Origin: Blastocystis sp. Blastoise
Lineage: Eukaryota; Sar; Bigyra; Opalinata; Blastocystidae
NCBI GenBank assembly: GCA_039096225.1
Contig: JBBPEB010000017.1
Location: 22,501-86,500, forward strand
Length of the DNA stretch: 64,000 nucleotides
Reading direction: 5' to 3'
Positions within the stretch are counted from its first letter, which is position 1. Each line of letters starts with the position of its first letter. The notes below the pieces were generated by a model. That model made no database searches and was not told the origin of the DNA. It saw only the letters and a list, made by a program, of their open reading frames with translations. Position numbers and translations under genes: made by a program. Shown here in pieces: positions 19,943-34,817 of this stretch.

Positions 19943-21093
19943 ATGAGTTCTGAATCAGAAAGTGAAAGCAACACCACTTTAAGTGATGAAACTATTAGTG
20001 AAGCTATCAAGGAGTTATTAGAAGCCGCTCATTATGAAAATTTGACTCCTCGTATCATCCGTACCGATTTAGAAAAGAAGTATCACTGCAGTTTAATTGA
20101 AAAGAAACAATTCATTAAGACTCAAATCACTCAATTCTTAAAGGAATACAAACAAAAGCTTGCTGCTCAAACTACTAAAGCTAAGAAGGAACCAAAGGAA
20201 AAGAAATCCAAGAAGGAAAAAAAGGCTGCTAAAACTGAAGAAGATGATGAAGAAGAAGAAGAAAAGACCAAGGAAAAGACTAGATCCTTAACTGTTTGTA
20301 AGATTAGTGATAAACTTGCTGCCGTTTTAGGTGAAACTGAACTTCCTAGACCTTCTGTATGTTATTCTCTTATTATTTTTCTTATTTTTTCTTCATAATT
20401 ATAATTGTTTATATATATATATATAGGTTGTTAGTGCTCTTTGGAAATACATCCATGGTCATGATTTACAAGATAAAGAAAATAAGAGACAAATTAACTT
20501 TGATGATACCCTTAAGAGTGTATTTAATTGTGATAATGCTACTATCTTCTCTATTAATCAATTATTAAATGATCACTTAACTCCTACTGATAAGAAAGTT
20601 GAAGTTGTTAATAAGACTAAGAAGGCTCCTAAAGAAAAGAAAACAAAGAAAACAAAGGCTGTTGAATATGATGAAAATGGTGAAAAGATTGTTAGACGTA
20701 TGTTCTTTTTTATTATTATTATTTTTTTTTTTTTTTTTAATTTTATTAATTATCTGTTTTAATAAATATATATATTTATCTTTTTATTATTATTATTCAT
20801 AATATCTTTTATCATCATTTATCGACATACAATTCTTTATAGCTAATGGTTTAACTAGACCTCTTCCTTTATCTCCTGAATTAGCTGAATTTGTTGGTGA
20901 AAGTGAAATGTCTAGACCTCAAGTTGTTAAACACATTTGGCAATACATCAAGGAAAATAAGCTTCAAGATCCTTCTGATGGTAGAAAGATTAATTGCGAT
21001 GATAAATTAACTGCTTTATTAGGAGAACGTAATGTTAGTGCTTTCAAAATGAATACTTTCTTAAGCCGTCATTTCATTAAAAACCAAAATTAA
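19943..21093 (+). CDS. DEK_C plus tandem SWIB domain protein (UAF30/TRI1-like)
   Basis: Three exons, about 290 residues. Residues 15-70 form a DEK C-terminal-like helical domain (ETISEAIKELLEAAHY, TPRIIRTDLEKKYHC). A Lys/Glu-rich linker follows. Two SWIB domains come next: LPRPSVVSALWKYIHG with DKENKRQINFDDTL, and MSRPQVVKHIWQYIKE with DPSDGRKINCDDKL, ending SRHFIKNQN. The DEK_C-SWIB arrangement is that of yeast UAF30/TRI1 and related chromatin factors. UAF30 works in RNA polymerase I upstream activation; SWIB in SWI/SNF. A second SWIB copy is common in plants and protists. Codon use (AAG, GAA, GGT) is less AT-driven than neighbours, suggesting strong expression. Likely nuclear. Confidence 0.85.
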
Positions 21094-22074
21094 AATTATC
21101 TTTAGTGATTTTTTCGTCTATTCTAGCTCTTGTATTTTTTCATATTCGTCATTTGCATATGTATTTTTATATATTTATGTTTCATTTGTTTTGTATATCG
21201 TTGAATTCATCAAAAGAAATTTTACTCTATCTACACTCTTTTTTTTTTTTTTTTTTTGAAAAGTAACTTTATTTCAGTCCACTTGTGATATCTATTCATT
21301 GATATTATACCTGAATTGTTTATGCTTTTAGTATTAGTTATTCCATACACAGTTGATTGATTTTTCAAAATTGATCAAGTCACAATCATCCTCTATTTCT
21401 TCAGCATATGTTCAACTCTTTATTCAATATCCATATACATTATTCGTTATATTTAAAATTATTTAAACATAACATAATAATCTAAAAGCAACACTATTTT
21501 TTCACTTAATTTGTGAATTTTATTATTTACATCACATGCAGCAATTTATATAGTTCTGACATGAATTGTTACATATTATATTTTGAGAGGCATCAACAAT
21601 TACTCTTTAATTCTCTGATAGAGTCATAATTATAAATGGTATTACACTGAAAAACTTTTTTGTAATGTAAAATATAATAAAAGAATAAATCAGTTACAAA
21701 GAAATCAAAAGCAAAAATAATTTAAAAATTCAACTATAATTATCTAATAATTTTATAACAAAAATTTGAAAATGAGTTTTCTTTTATTTATTGGAAGAAA
21801 CATCACTAATTTTCATTTTTAAATAGCTTTTAAATATATTTTGATTCAATGATAATAATGCTCACATTCTTATTATAATACATTTGCATTTGTTACATAA
21901 TTATTTAACAATGTATTTTCGTTTTTGTTTTAGAATGATGACTCTTATGTATATGTGTTCAACAATAATGATAATACTATATATTTTATACTGCTGCTTT
22001 TATTTATCAAAATAAATGAATAAATGTAAATGATTCTACGATCATAATGACACCAGAAAACATATATTTCATAA
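21094..22074. other. Intergenic region before tRNA-Phe
   Basis: About 980 bp without repeats of the intron type; a T18-like run lies near 21240. No exon or RNA gene recognised. Confidence 0.5.
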
Positions 22075-22147
22075 GCCTCGATAGCTCAGTCGGGAGAGCG
22101 TATGACTGAAGATCATAAGGTCCCTGGTTCGATCCCGGGTCAAGGCG
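22075..22147 (+). tRNA. tRNA-Phe (anticodon GAA)
   Basis: A full cloverleaf is visible: acceptor GCCTCGA/TCAAGGC, D arm GCTC...GAGC with A box tagctcagtcgg, anticodon arm TATGA-CTGAAGA-TCATA with anticodon GAA, and T arm CCTGG-TTCGATC-CCGGG with the B box. It has no intron. One acceptor pair is C-A (position 5 with 68), and the base at the discriminator position is G where eukaryotic tRNA-Phe normally has A. A T5 run a few bases downstream (near 22154) is a Pol III terminator. Confidence 0.95.
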
Positions 22148-23216
22148 ATTTCTTTTTATCATTTTTGGTTTTTAATTTTTTTTTATAAATGACATGCAAT
22201 AAATACTATAAACTAGTTATAATGAATAGTTATACTTATATATAAATTTGAATTTGCATTTATAATACAATAAAAGCCAAATCAGAGTCAATAAACCATT
22301 ATTGAAATATAGAAGAATAAACTATAAAATAGAGGCAATACAAGCTGCATATTGACTTGTAGGAACATATTTAATACCATTGATACCTTATAAGCGATTT
22401 ATAAATTGAATTCTGTCTTGGGCTTTTTACGTTGATTATTTGAGGTCTATAACTATTAAATGACTCAATGATTTAATTTCATGCGTCTGTGTACATAATT
22501 ACATGATCTAAGAAATAAATAAAATATATCTTTTCTCTTTTTTTATAGTGTTTTTCTTGATGATCAAAAAAAAGATCCAGTTGAAAAATATTCATAATTA
22601 TTTCCGAATTAACAAGTTAATTATTTTTTTTTCCCACGAATTACACTAGAAAAGTGGAATCTAAACATAGAAACATTTTTATATATGGCTCTGTGTTTTT
22701 TCCGTGATTAATCGATGTGGGAAATAATTTTATTTGGATGAAATGTCACTTTTGATATAGGGAAAGATAACTTTCTAGGGATTAAAAATAGTCTTTGCTT
22801 CTGTTTGATTTGAAGATTCATATATAATTATGGGAATATAGAAATATTAAGGGAGATAATAATGTGTCCCCATATTGACAAATGTACGTGATTATTGGAT
22901 AATTGATCAAACTATTGCTTTTGATTTGTTTATGGTTTATATCCATGTGTTTCTCATTAATGACTTCTATTTGACCAATAGTTCTCATTAATATTAATGC
23001 AATATTAATTTTTTCATTTTATTCGTTTTTGGAAACCAATCAAATTGACTGGAATCAACAAGGGTAAAGACGACCCTACTAATTCCCTACTAAGAAAGAT
23101 AAATAGTATCAACTAAGGAATGAGGTAATTATTCATTGTTAAGAGTTCTTTACTGACATCTCTTTGAAGGATATATTTGCTTTCGGAATTAATAACTCAT
23201 TGTGTAAAAATTAAAT
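22148..23216. other. Intergenic region before CK2-beta
   Basis: About 1.07 kb; begins with the Pol III T-run of the tRNA, then mixed AT-rich sequence with several 'gggaaa'-containing stretches. The last part should hold the CK2-beta promoter. No gene seen. Confidence 0.5.
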
Positions 23217-24529
23217 ATGAATTGGAGTGCAGGTGCTGGAACGATGATGACTTCTATGGAACAATTTATGAACTCTGTATTTGTTTTTTTATATACATAT
23301 ATCTTAGTTGAAATTATATATATATATTATGTAGGCAAAAACGAATCAATCAGATGGTATTTACTATGATCATTCTTCATTTTTTATTTTATATATTTTT
23401 TTAGATCAATATAGTGATTCTTCTGATTCAATAAGTTTATATTCAGAGTAAAAATCTTATTATCATTCATTAATTTCATCCAATGTTATTAATTTCTTTC
23501 TTTTAGTGGTGAACCTTGGATAGATTACTTTTGTGGACAAAGGGGAAATGAATATCTTGCTCAAATTGATGATATGTTTATACGAGATGCATTTAATTTA
23601 TATGGATTAAGTACTGAAGTTCCTCATTACGATGAAGCTATTCGACGTATTCTTGAAGATGAATATGAATCGAACTCAGGTATTTTAATAATTAAAAAAG
23701 TTTTTTTTTAATTTTATATATTATTTTTTTGAATCTACTATTATATATATATATATGAATGTTATGTATGTTAAGTATTATAGTTATTATATATATTTTT
23801 TCTACAATTTAATTATATCTTTTATGAATCTTAATGATCCATTATTTATTAGAGTAGTCTATATAATAGATATTTAATTATTTATTTACTCTATTTGTAT
23901 TTTTATGGTATATTTGTTCATTTCTCTATTCTTATTGCTTATGTTTCCCTACCTTTAGAGTCTGAGGAGGAGGATCATGAGATCGAAGAGAGTGCCGAAT
24001 TACTTTACGGTCTTATTCACGCTCGATATATTCTTACGGGCAGAGGCCTAGAAGATATAGTATGAATTATAACTATTGTAATTTATTATTGTTATAGTTT
24101 TTATTGCTATTATTGTTATAGTTTTTATTGCTATTATTGTTATAGTTTATATTGCTATTATTGTTATAGTTTATATTGCTATTATTGTTATAGTTTATAT
24201 TGCTATTATTGTTATAGTTTTTATTGCTATTATTGTTATTATATTTATTATATATTAGATTTATTATACTAATAATAATACATATATTTCTAATTCTATA
24301 GTATCAGAAGTTTAAAGAGGGTGTTTATGGTTGTTGCCCTCGTGTTTGCTGTCAAAAACAACACCTGATTCCCGCGGGGCAGGATGATGCTCCGGGAATT
24401 GACCCCGTGAAAGTATTCTGCCCTCGTTGCAAAGAGTTATATTATCCTTCCGATCCTAGAGTAGCATGTATATATATATATATATTATTATTATTGATCA
24501 TGATATAATGATATATATATAATAATTAT

Positions 24530-24609
<80 letters not shown>

Positions 24610-24647
24610 GAATATATAATAATAATAATAATAATAATAAGAATAAT

Positions 24648-24696
<49 letters not shown>

Positions 24697-24824
24697 TATG
24701 GATGGAGCTTTCTTCGGAACTACTTTCGCTCATATGTTTATCCTTTCCTACCCGGAGTGTACTTCTCTCCTCCCCAAGACATACACACCCACTATATATG
24801 GATTCAAAATACATCCTACTAGGT

Positions 24825-24917
<93 letters not shown>

Positions 24918-24970
24918 CTTATTATCATCCTGAAAAACAAGGCCCTCCTGCTTCATCTATGTCTGATAAT

Positions 24971-24973
<3 letters not shown>
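23217..24973 (+). CDS. Casein kinase 2 regulatory subunit beta
   Basis: About eight exons give a protein of roughly 250 residues. After a non-conserved N-terminus with an acidic Ser-rich stretch comes [15 protein letters not shown], the family core. Then [31 protein letters not shown], the zinc ribbon [10 protein letters not shown]...[12 protein letters not shown], and [13 protein letters not shown] with IYGFKIHP before a short tail. The four zinc Cys are present; they mediate the beta-beta dimer of the CK2 holoenzyme. The word attcccgcggggcagg encodes IPAGQ between the zinc Cys pairs, at a position where animals have LPIG, so it is not an insertion. Introns include a 24-bp minisatellite and long (TA)n and (AAT)n runs. 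Confidence 0.93.
24085..24245. repeat. 24-bp tandem repeat in a CK2-beta intron
   Basis: About six to seven copies of gttatagtttttattgctat plus tatt; the gttatag anchor steps by 24 (24091, 24115, 24139). Each unit contains ttatag, which resembles the intron 3' end used in this genome. Confidence 0.85.
24477..24694. repeat. (AAT)n and (TA)n microsatellite intron of CK2-beta
   Basis: An intron that starts gtatatat, holds two (AAT)n blocks and ends in a (TA)n run before tatag. The next exon, DGAFFGTTF, is in phase. Confidence 0.85.
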
Positions 24974-25017
<44 letters not shown>

Positions 25018-25503
25018 CATTTATTTAGATATATATTAAACATTTATTTTGTTTTATTTCTCTTTTCTTATTATAATAATATATATTTCTATTGTATATT
25101 TCATAAAAGTTTTTCGAATTTTTCTGTATATAACTCTATTGTCATATTTGATGTATTCTTATTCAATATCCTATATATAACTATTTCTTTTTGTTCATTA
25201 TAAGTTTTAACATTCTTATATTTATATTGTTTTGTTTTTAATTTATGAATGTTAAAGAATAAATCACTTTTTATATACTGGGGTGTTGAATCTTCATTGA
25301 AATATATATAATGATAAATATATATATTATATATATATAATATGGATATGATCATTATTATAGAGTAAAGACATATAATTCATAGATATATATGCATTTT
25401 ATAAATATATTAATAGAAAAGAATTATTTGAAGAGAAGAATATAAACACTATTACAGTCATCTATGAAAAAACAAAACACATAGGGTAATATATATAGTA
25501 TTT
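24974..25503. other. Convergent intergenic region
   Basis: About 530 bp between the CK2-beta stop and the stop side of the next minus-strand gene; begins with a (TA)n run, otherwise AT-rich. No gene seen. Confidence 0.5.
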
Positions 25504-27229
<1,726 letters not shown>

Positions 27230-27423
27230 TTCTTTTTTTCAATTTTTCTTTGACTTTTTTTATTTAAATTCCTCTTTTTTTAGAATTTCTAATTCTTATT
27301 ATTTTCGGTATACATATTCTCCTTGTATCTATAATATATACTCTCTCTATGCTATTATATACTAGTAATAAAAGATCATTAGGCCACTTTTTATGCAATA
27401 ATTGAATTTACTACTTTAATTTA
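27230..27423. promoter_or_regulatory. Short divergent promoter region
   Basis: 194 bp between the ATG of the basic protein gene (-) and the ATG of the CLC gene (+). AT-rich; no element stands out. Position only. Confidence 0.35.
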
Positions 27424-28356
27424 ATGTCCTATAAACAAGTTGATAAGGAGTAAGAGTTGAAGATGATTCTTTTAATTGAATCTTAATTAAAATTTTGTGT
27501 ATATAGTTTTCTGGAAGATCACTCTCTTCTAATAGACCAAAACAACAATGATAAGCGCTGTCTAAGAAAGTATCTTCATTCTAATTGTTTCTTTTTTCTA
27601 TATATAATATTTTTTTATGTACTGTCTGTGTTTTTATCACTAAACCGTCATTCTTAACTTATTAATATCTATATTTATGTTATTTTCTTATATATTATTC
27701 TATTTATATATATATAGAGATTGGAAAGAGTCAGTTCGTATAAACACATTAGAAATGATCTTCTTGCTAATAATTGTAATAACAGTACCTCTGTTTTGTA
27801 TATATAACAATAAAGTGATTGATTCTTTCAATTATCTAAGAGAACTCTTGTATATATATATATTATTTATTATTATTGTTATTGCTTTTATAATGAGAAA
27901 TAATAAATATAATATATATTATAATATCGTATAGTTGGGTATATATACGTCAGTCTACAATAATAATAATATTATCTATAGTTGGGTATATATACGTCAA
28001 TCTACATATAATATATATTATACTCAATTTGCATGGTGTGTTTTATTTTGTATTTTATCACCCGTTCTCACTTCTACTATTACTAAATACGTATATATAT
28101 GTATAATATGAATATTAAATATATTATTATTATTATATTATAATTCATAATTTAAATTATAATTTATATTATATTTTTTATTATTATTATTATATTCTAT
28201 ATTATATTTTATATTATAATTTGTATTATTATTTATATTATTATATATATTATTATGATTAAATAGGGTATTGGTACGGGGATCCCCGATTTGAGAGGGG
28301 TTTTTAACGGCATTGTTAACGACAATTATTTATCTCTCCGAGCGTCACTCTCAAGA

Positions 28357-28392
<36 letters not shown>

Positions 28393-28702
28393 TGTTGGTA
28401 ATATTTGTTGTCTTTTGGCGGGATTAGGTGGGGATTCTTTAGATAATGATATATATATATATTCTTCGTTCATATATACATGTATTAAACAATTCTCTAT
28501 TTCTTTATATATTGATAAGAAACGAGTACAACGTGTATATATATATATTATTATTGATTCTTTATTTATGTATAAAAAACAATGTTATTTTCTTTATATA
28601 TATATGCATTTATATAGATTCTGTTTTATGTATTTTTATGTGTTTTATATTCCCATACTCAAAGCTTTCTCTTCTCTCTCCTCTTCTCTATAGAGTTCTT
28701 AC

Positions 28703-28743
<41 letters not shown>

Positions 28744-28792
28744 TTCGGTTCTTTCAAAAAGGAATAATTAATGGACTGTTGTTAATAATATC

Positions 28793-28867
<75 letters not shown>

Positions 28868-28921
28868 TAACATATATATATATTAACTTTTCTTGTACTT
28901 CAAGTCTACAATGGAGACTCA

Positions 28922-28991
<70 letters not shown>

Positions 28992-29411
28992 TGTAAATTT
29001 TAATATCAGTTCCCTTCCGTCTTCTGATCTTCCCTCTCTTATTATATCCTTTATATATATATATATGATTATATATATATGATTATATATTTATATTATT
29101 TCTTAATGTATATACGTTACTCTATACTTTATTATCTTCATGGCTATTTGTGTTTATATATTCAAGTATATATATATAAGTTTACGTATATATCAATATA
29201 TAGTATTCTCAGTCATCTTTGTGTCTATTCCCGCGAATATATCATCCCTTTCACATCCAAAGTATTCTGGACAATTCTCACTATTCTTACTACATATCCA
29301 TTATATATATATATTAATATATATATATACAATACATAAATATATTCTTTAATTGAATATACATATATATCATTTATTTATTTACCTGGATCTCAAATGT
29401 CAGACAGAAAA

Positions 29412-29474
<63 letters not shown>

Positions 29475-30398
29475 TTCTTTCTTCTATGTTAAATTCTACT
29501 CTAATAACCCCCACTGACGCGCTTCCATCCCCCAAACCGTTATTCTATTCGAACTGGCTCCTTGGAACACTATTTATAAAGCTATTTACGTTACTATATA
29601 CAATCATTATTGATACACCATCTTCTTATATATATCCATCTATCTCAATTGGTATATATATATATACATGTATATATATATATATATAGGAGCATTATTG
29701 GGTCGTATTTTCTCTGTTTATATATATCCTTTTATTCCCTCTTTCCTCATTCCCGCCAATTCGAATCAAATCCCCGCGTATTTCTGGTCAGCTCTTGGTG
29801 CGTCATCATATTTGGCGGGAATTACCCAAGTATACTTTATAAGTTTTTTATTTTGTATATATATATATATATATATATAGATGTATTCCCCTTCATTCTT
29901 ATTCTTCTTTATATATCCATTTCACTCCTTTTCTATTTATATTATTGCTTGTAGTGTCATTGTTAAAATGTATATATATATATATATAAATACATTGGGT
30001 TTTTATTTACTACTATATATATATATATAGATGTACTACATATAAAGGCATCTCATTTTATTCATTTATTTCTTCTCAGAAATCGATTCCTTCTGTTATA
30101 TCGCCTCTAGCTCCTTCTTCTCCTCTGTACACATATCAATATACATCCATCAAACAACCTCCTTTTGTCATCTAATATCCTTATATATATACTATTTATA
30201 TATATAATTTATTTTCTACATGTATATATTAATATATATCCTTTATATATATACTTCTACATCGACATATAATGATATTTATATATATATAAAACGATAT
30301 GAACGACTCATTGAACATTTTGATGGTATATATATATTAATATTTTTACATATATATATATATAGTAAAAGATGTTTCACCCAAAGCCATTCGTAAGT

Positions 30399-30429
<31 letters not shown>

Positions 30430-31444
30430 CATATATATCTAGTTTCTTCTTTTCCCGCGCTAATTATGGAGGGGCAAAATTCGGATTCTCTTTCCGTATC
30501 TACTATAAAAATTCCCGCGGGGAATACTCAACATATGAATAAAGATATTGAATTACAAGCTGTACAAAAAGATTCTATTTCCATTGGAAAAACCGAAATG
30601 ACAAAAAATACAATAGATACAGACGCTATTTTATTGGATAAAAATAATTTCGCACACGTGTTCGATTCTATATATACAAACAATGATATATATATACCTA
30701 TATTAAATGACAAACAACATGTTCTTGGATATATACAGGTATATATATATTCATATAGTATTTCAACTCTTATATATAATATATAATATACTATTTTTAT
30801 TGATCATATATATATACAGTATTCCCTTTTAAAACAATGTACTTACCAATATATATATCCCTATATGAAAAATAATTGTATAAACAAATTATCTGAATAT
30901 ATCCTTCTATATATAATATATTAATATATACAATATATATATAATATATATATATATATAATAAATATATAAATACATATATATATACTCCTAAATCAAT
31001 TACATTTCAACATATTTGATGAAAACATATTATTCGATATTGATGTATATGTATATTCATATATATATATTATATATAGTATATATAAACATTATTATAT
31101 ATATATATAGTCCCTTCATTCAATTCCACGTGAAATAATTCGACTTCCAGGAATAGATGAAGAATCAAAAGTATATACAATGCCTGCTATTCCCGCGGTT
31201 ATGACACCGAAAACTACAGAACCTATAGATTCTATTTATAATGTATATATATATAATGACAATAATTCTTGTATATATATATTTATAATCTTCTTTTATA
31301 TACTTTTTATTTCTCTAGTTACATTGTTTGTGGAATAGTATTCCGGATTCCACAATTATTGTGACTAAGAATAATATATTTATTGGTATATATGTAAAGA
31401 CTGATTTGTGTTTATATATTGAACAATTTCAATATTATATGTAA
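27424..31444 (+). CDS. Divergent CLC-family chloride channel/transporter with C-terminal CBS pair
   Basis: About twenty exons. The model starts at [14 protein letters not shown] and splices in phase into [21 protein letters not shown] landmarks follow in order: [17 protein letters not shown] (GSGIPE motif), [15 protein letters not shown] (where GKEGP is expected), [33 protein letters not shown] (GLFIPSMAIGA region), [17 protein letters not shown], then [18 protein letters not shown] (the GIYEHLIHLKGIPFL segment). The cytosolic part holds two CBS-like units, [18 protein letters not shown] and [18 protein letters not shown]...[12 protein letters not shown], before the stop. The order and the double CBS make the family secure. 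The gating Glu position seems to be Asp and GKxGP is lost, so transport activity is uncertain. Five introns look AT-AC. One junction (28788-28989) has two possible parses. Confidence 0.8.
27930..28005 (+). repeat. Duplicated splice acceptor and exon start in the CLC gene
   Basis: tatagttgggtatatatacg occurs at 27930 and again 47 bp later (27977), followed by nearly the same tca(g/a)tctaca. Only the second acceptor keeps the CLC frame into GIGTGIPD, because 47 is not a multiple of three. Confidence 0.75.
28788..28887 (+). other. Candidate U12-type AT-AC intron 1 (CLC gene)
   Basis: The donor is atatccttt, the U12 consensus. tccttaac at 28864-28871 is a perfect U12 branch-point consensus, 16 nt before a terminal AC at 28886-28887. 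Between them lies a long (TA)n. The next junction then keeps frame only if its intron begins AT (28924) rather than GT; alternatively the AC at 28908-28909 is used, leaving a 12-nt exon. Confidence 0.65.
29044..29115 (+). other. Candidate U12-type AT-AC intron 2 (CLC gene)
   Basis: Donor atatccttt after ...PSLI, branch-like ttcttaat at 29100-29107, terminal tatatac. Phase 0 on both sides; reading resumes [16 protein letters not shown]. Confidence 0.75.
29294..29362 (+). other. Candidate U12-type AT-AC intron 3 (CLC gene)
   Basis: Donor atatccatt after ...ILTILT, branch-like ttctttaat at 29345-29353, terminal atatac. Phase 2 on both sides; reading resumes [16 protein letters not shown]. Confidence 0.7.
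30175..30254 (+). other. Candidate U12-type AT-AC intron 4 (CLC gene)
   Basis: Donor atatccttat after PPFVI, terminal atatatac. Phase 2 on both sides; reading resumes [19 protein letters not shown] good branch-point match is not visible. Confidence 0.65.
30899..30988 (+). other. Candidate U12-type AT-AC intron 5 (CLC gene)
   Basis: Donor atatccttct after KLSE, terminal atatatac. Phase 1 on both sides; reading resumes [19 protein letters not shown]. No clear branch-point consensus. Confidence 0.6.
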
Positions 31445-32670
31445 TAATATTATTATATAACTATTACTATTTATTTATATATTCTTGACATATTTGAATA
31501 CTCTTATAATTTTTATATATATTTATTCTTGTAATTTTTAATTGATCTATTCTATACATATAATTAATTACTAATTAGTACTCATTATTTTTTATTATTT
31601 TTATTTTATTATGTAAATTAAAATCACTTCTAAAAACATATTTGTTTCTTAGTCTATTTCAAACAACTCACTATTGTTTAAATCTGTACTTTAACAATTA
31701 TATATTTCTATGTCTGTTACAATAAAAACATACGGACTGCTTAACAACATTTCATAAGTTTACTCAGAGATAGTCTCATATCAAACCATTAAAAAGAACG
31801 ATCTATCCTTCTATATCTACAGTCATTGATACAAACACATCAATTATTATTATTATTTTTTTGATTTCTCTCCATTATATGGGATTATATTAGAGTATAT
31901 TAAGCTATTTTAAAGTAATTACAAGTTTATGAAACCCTTCTTTGAGGAGAAACGCCATTTGCTCATTTATATTTAAAAAAAATCGTCACTAATGACTCTT
32001 AGAACATATACGTGAAACGATAAGGTGATATATTACTTATTGAGTGAATGAAAAGAATGAATAGATGAAGTGGGCAAAATGATCATTTGACCAACAGAGG
32101 TCTATAAGTGGAAAAAATAATAAAAATTGATTTATGAAAATAGATGCATAATAAAAAATAATGAATATCATTTATGAAATTGATATTATTTCGAACACAA
32201 GAAGAGTAGGAACAAACAAAATCGAGAAAAAAAGAACAAATTTGAACAACAAATTGGTGGTTAGGAACAAAAAGGAGCCAAAAATAATGGCCAGTATAAA
32301 AGTTTATGTACCAATATTCATCCAGCTGTGTAAATCCTTGTTTCGTGCGTCATCATTCTTCACAAGCATAGTTATCATACAAAAAACAATATTTTAAGAA
32401 TAATGTCTAGTTATCAAAAAACACTTATTCTTGAGAATCTGTGTTTATTTGGGTGAAAAACATTATCCACAGTAGATTGATTATTTTGACATTTTAGCAG
32501 TATTCATCAATAATTCCATGATTCTAAGCCTTTTTTCAGTCATAACAAAGCCAGCATTTGATCATCCTGAGCCAATCAATCGGATAGAATAAATATTGAT
32601 TATCAGATAATTTGTTTTTTTAACGAAATTAATTAATCACTTATTTAAAAAAATATATTTTCAACTTAAT
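31445..32670. other. Intergenic region
   Basis: About 1.2 kb between two plus-strand genes. Not repetitive like the introns. A frame over 32161-32397 (MNIIYEIDIISNTRRVG...) has no recognisable domain and I do not call it. The promoter of the Cys-rich gene should be at the right end. Confidence 0.45.

Positions 32671-34817
<2,147 letters not shown>

Noticed and set aside
29079-29352. Alternative CLC frame containing [16 protein letters not shown]
   Set aside because: It is open locally, but joining onward through intron 3 and the next splice leads to a stop, while the chosen frame stays open to the CBS domains.
28446-29954. Continuous frames with IYIYIY runs in the CLC gene
   Set aside because: They read through (TA)n introns; CLC motifs only appear after removing them.
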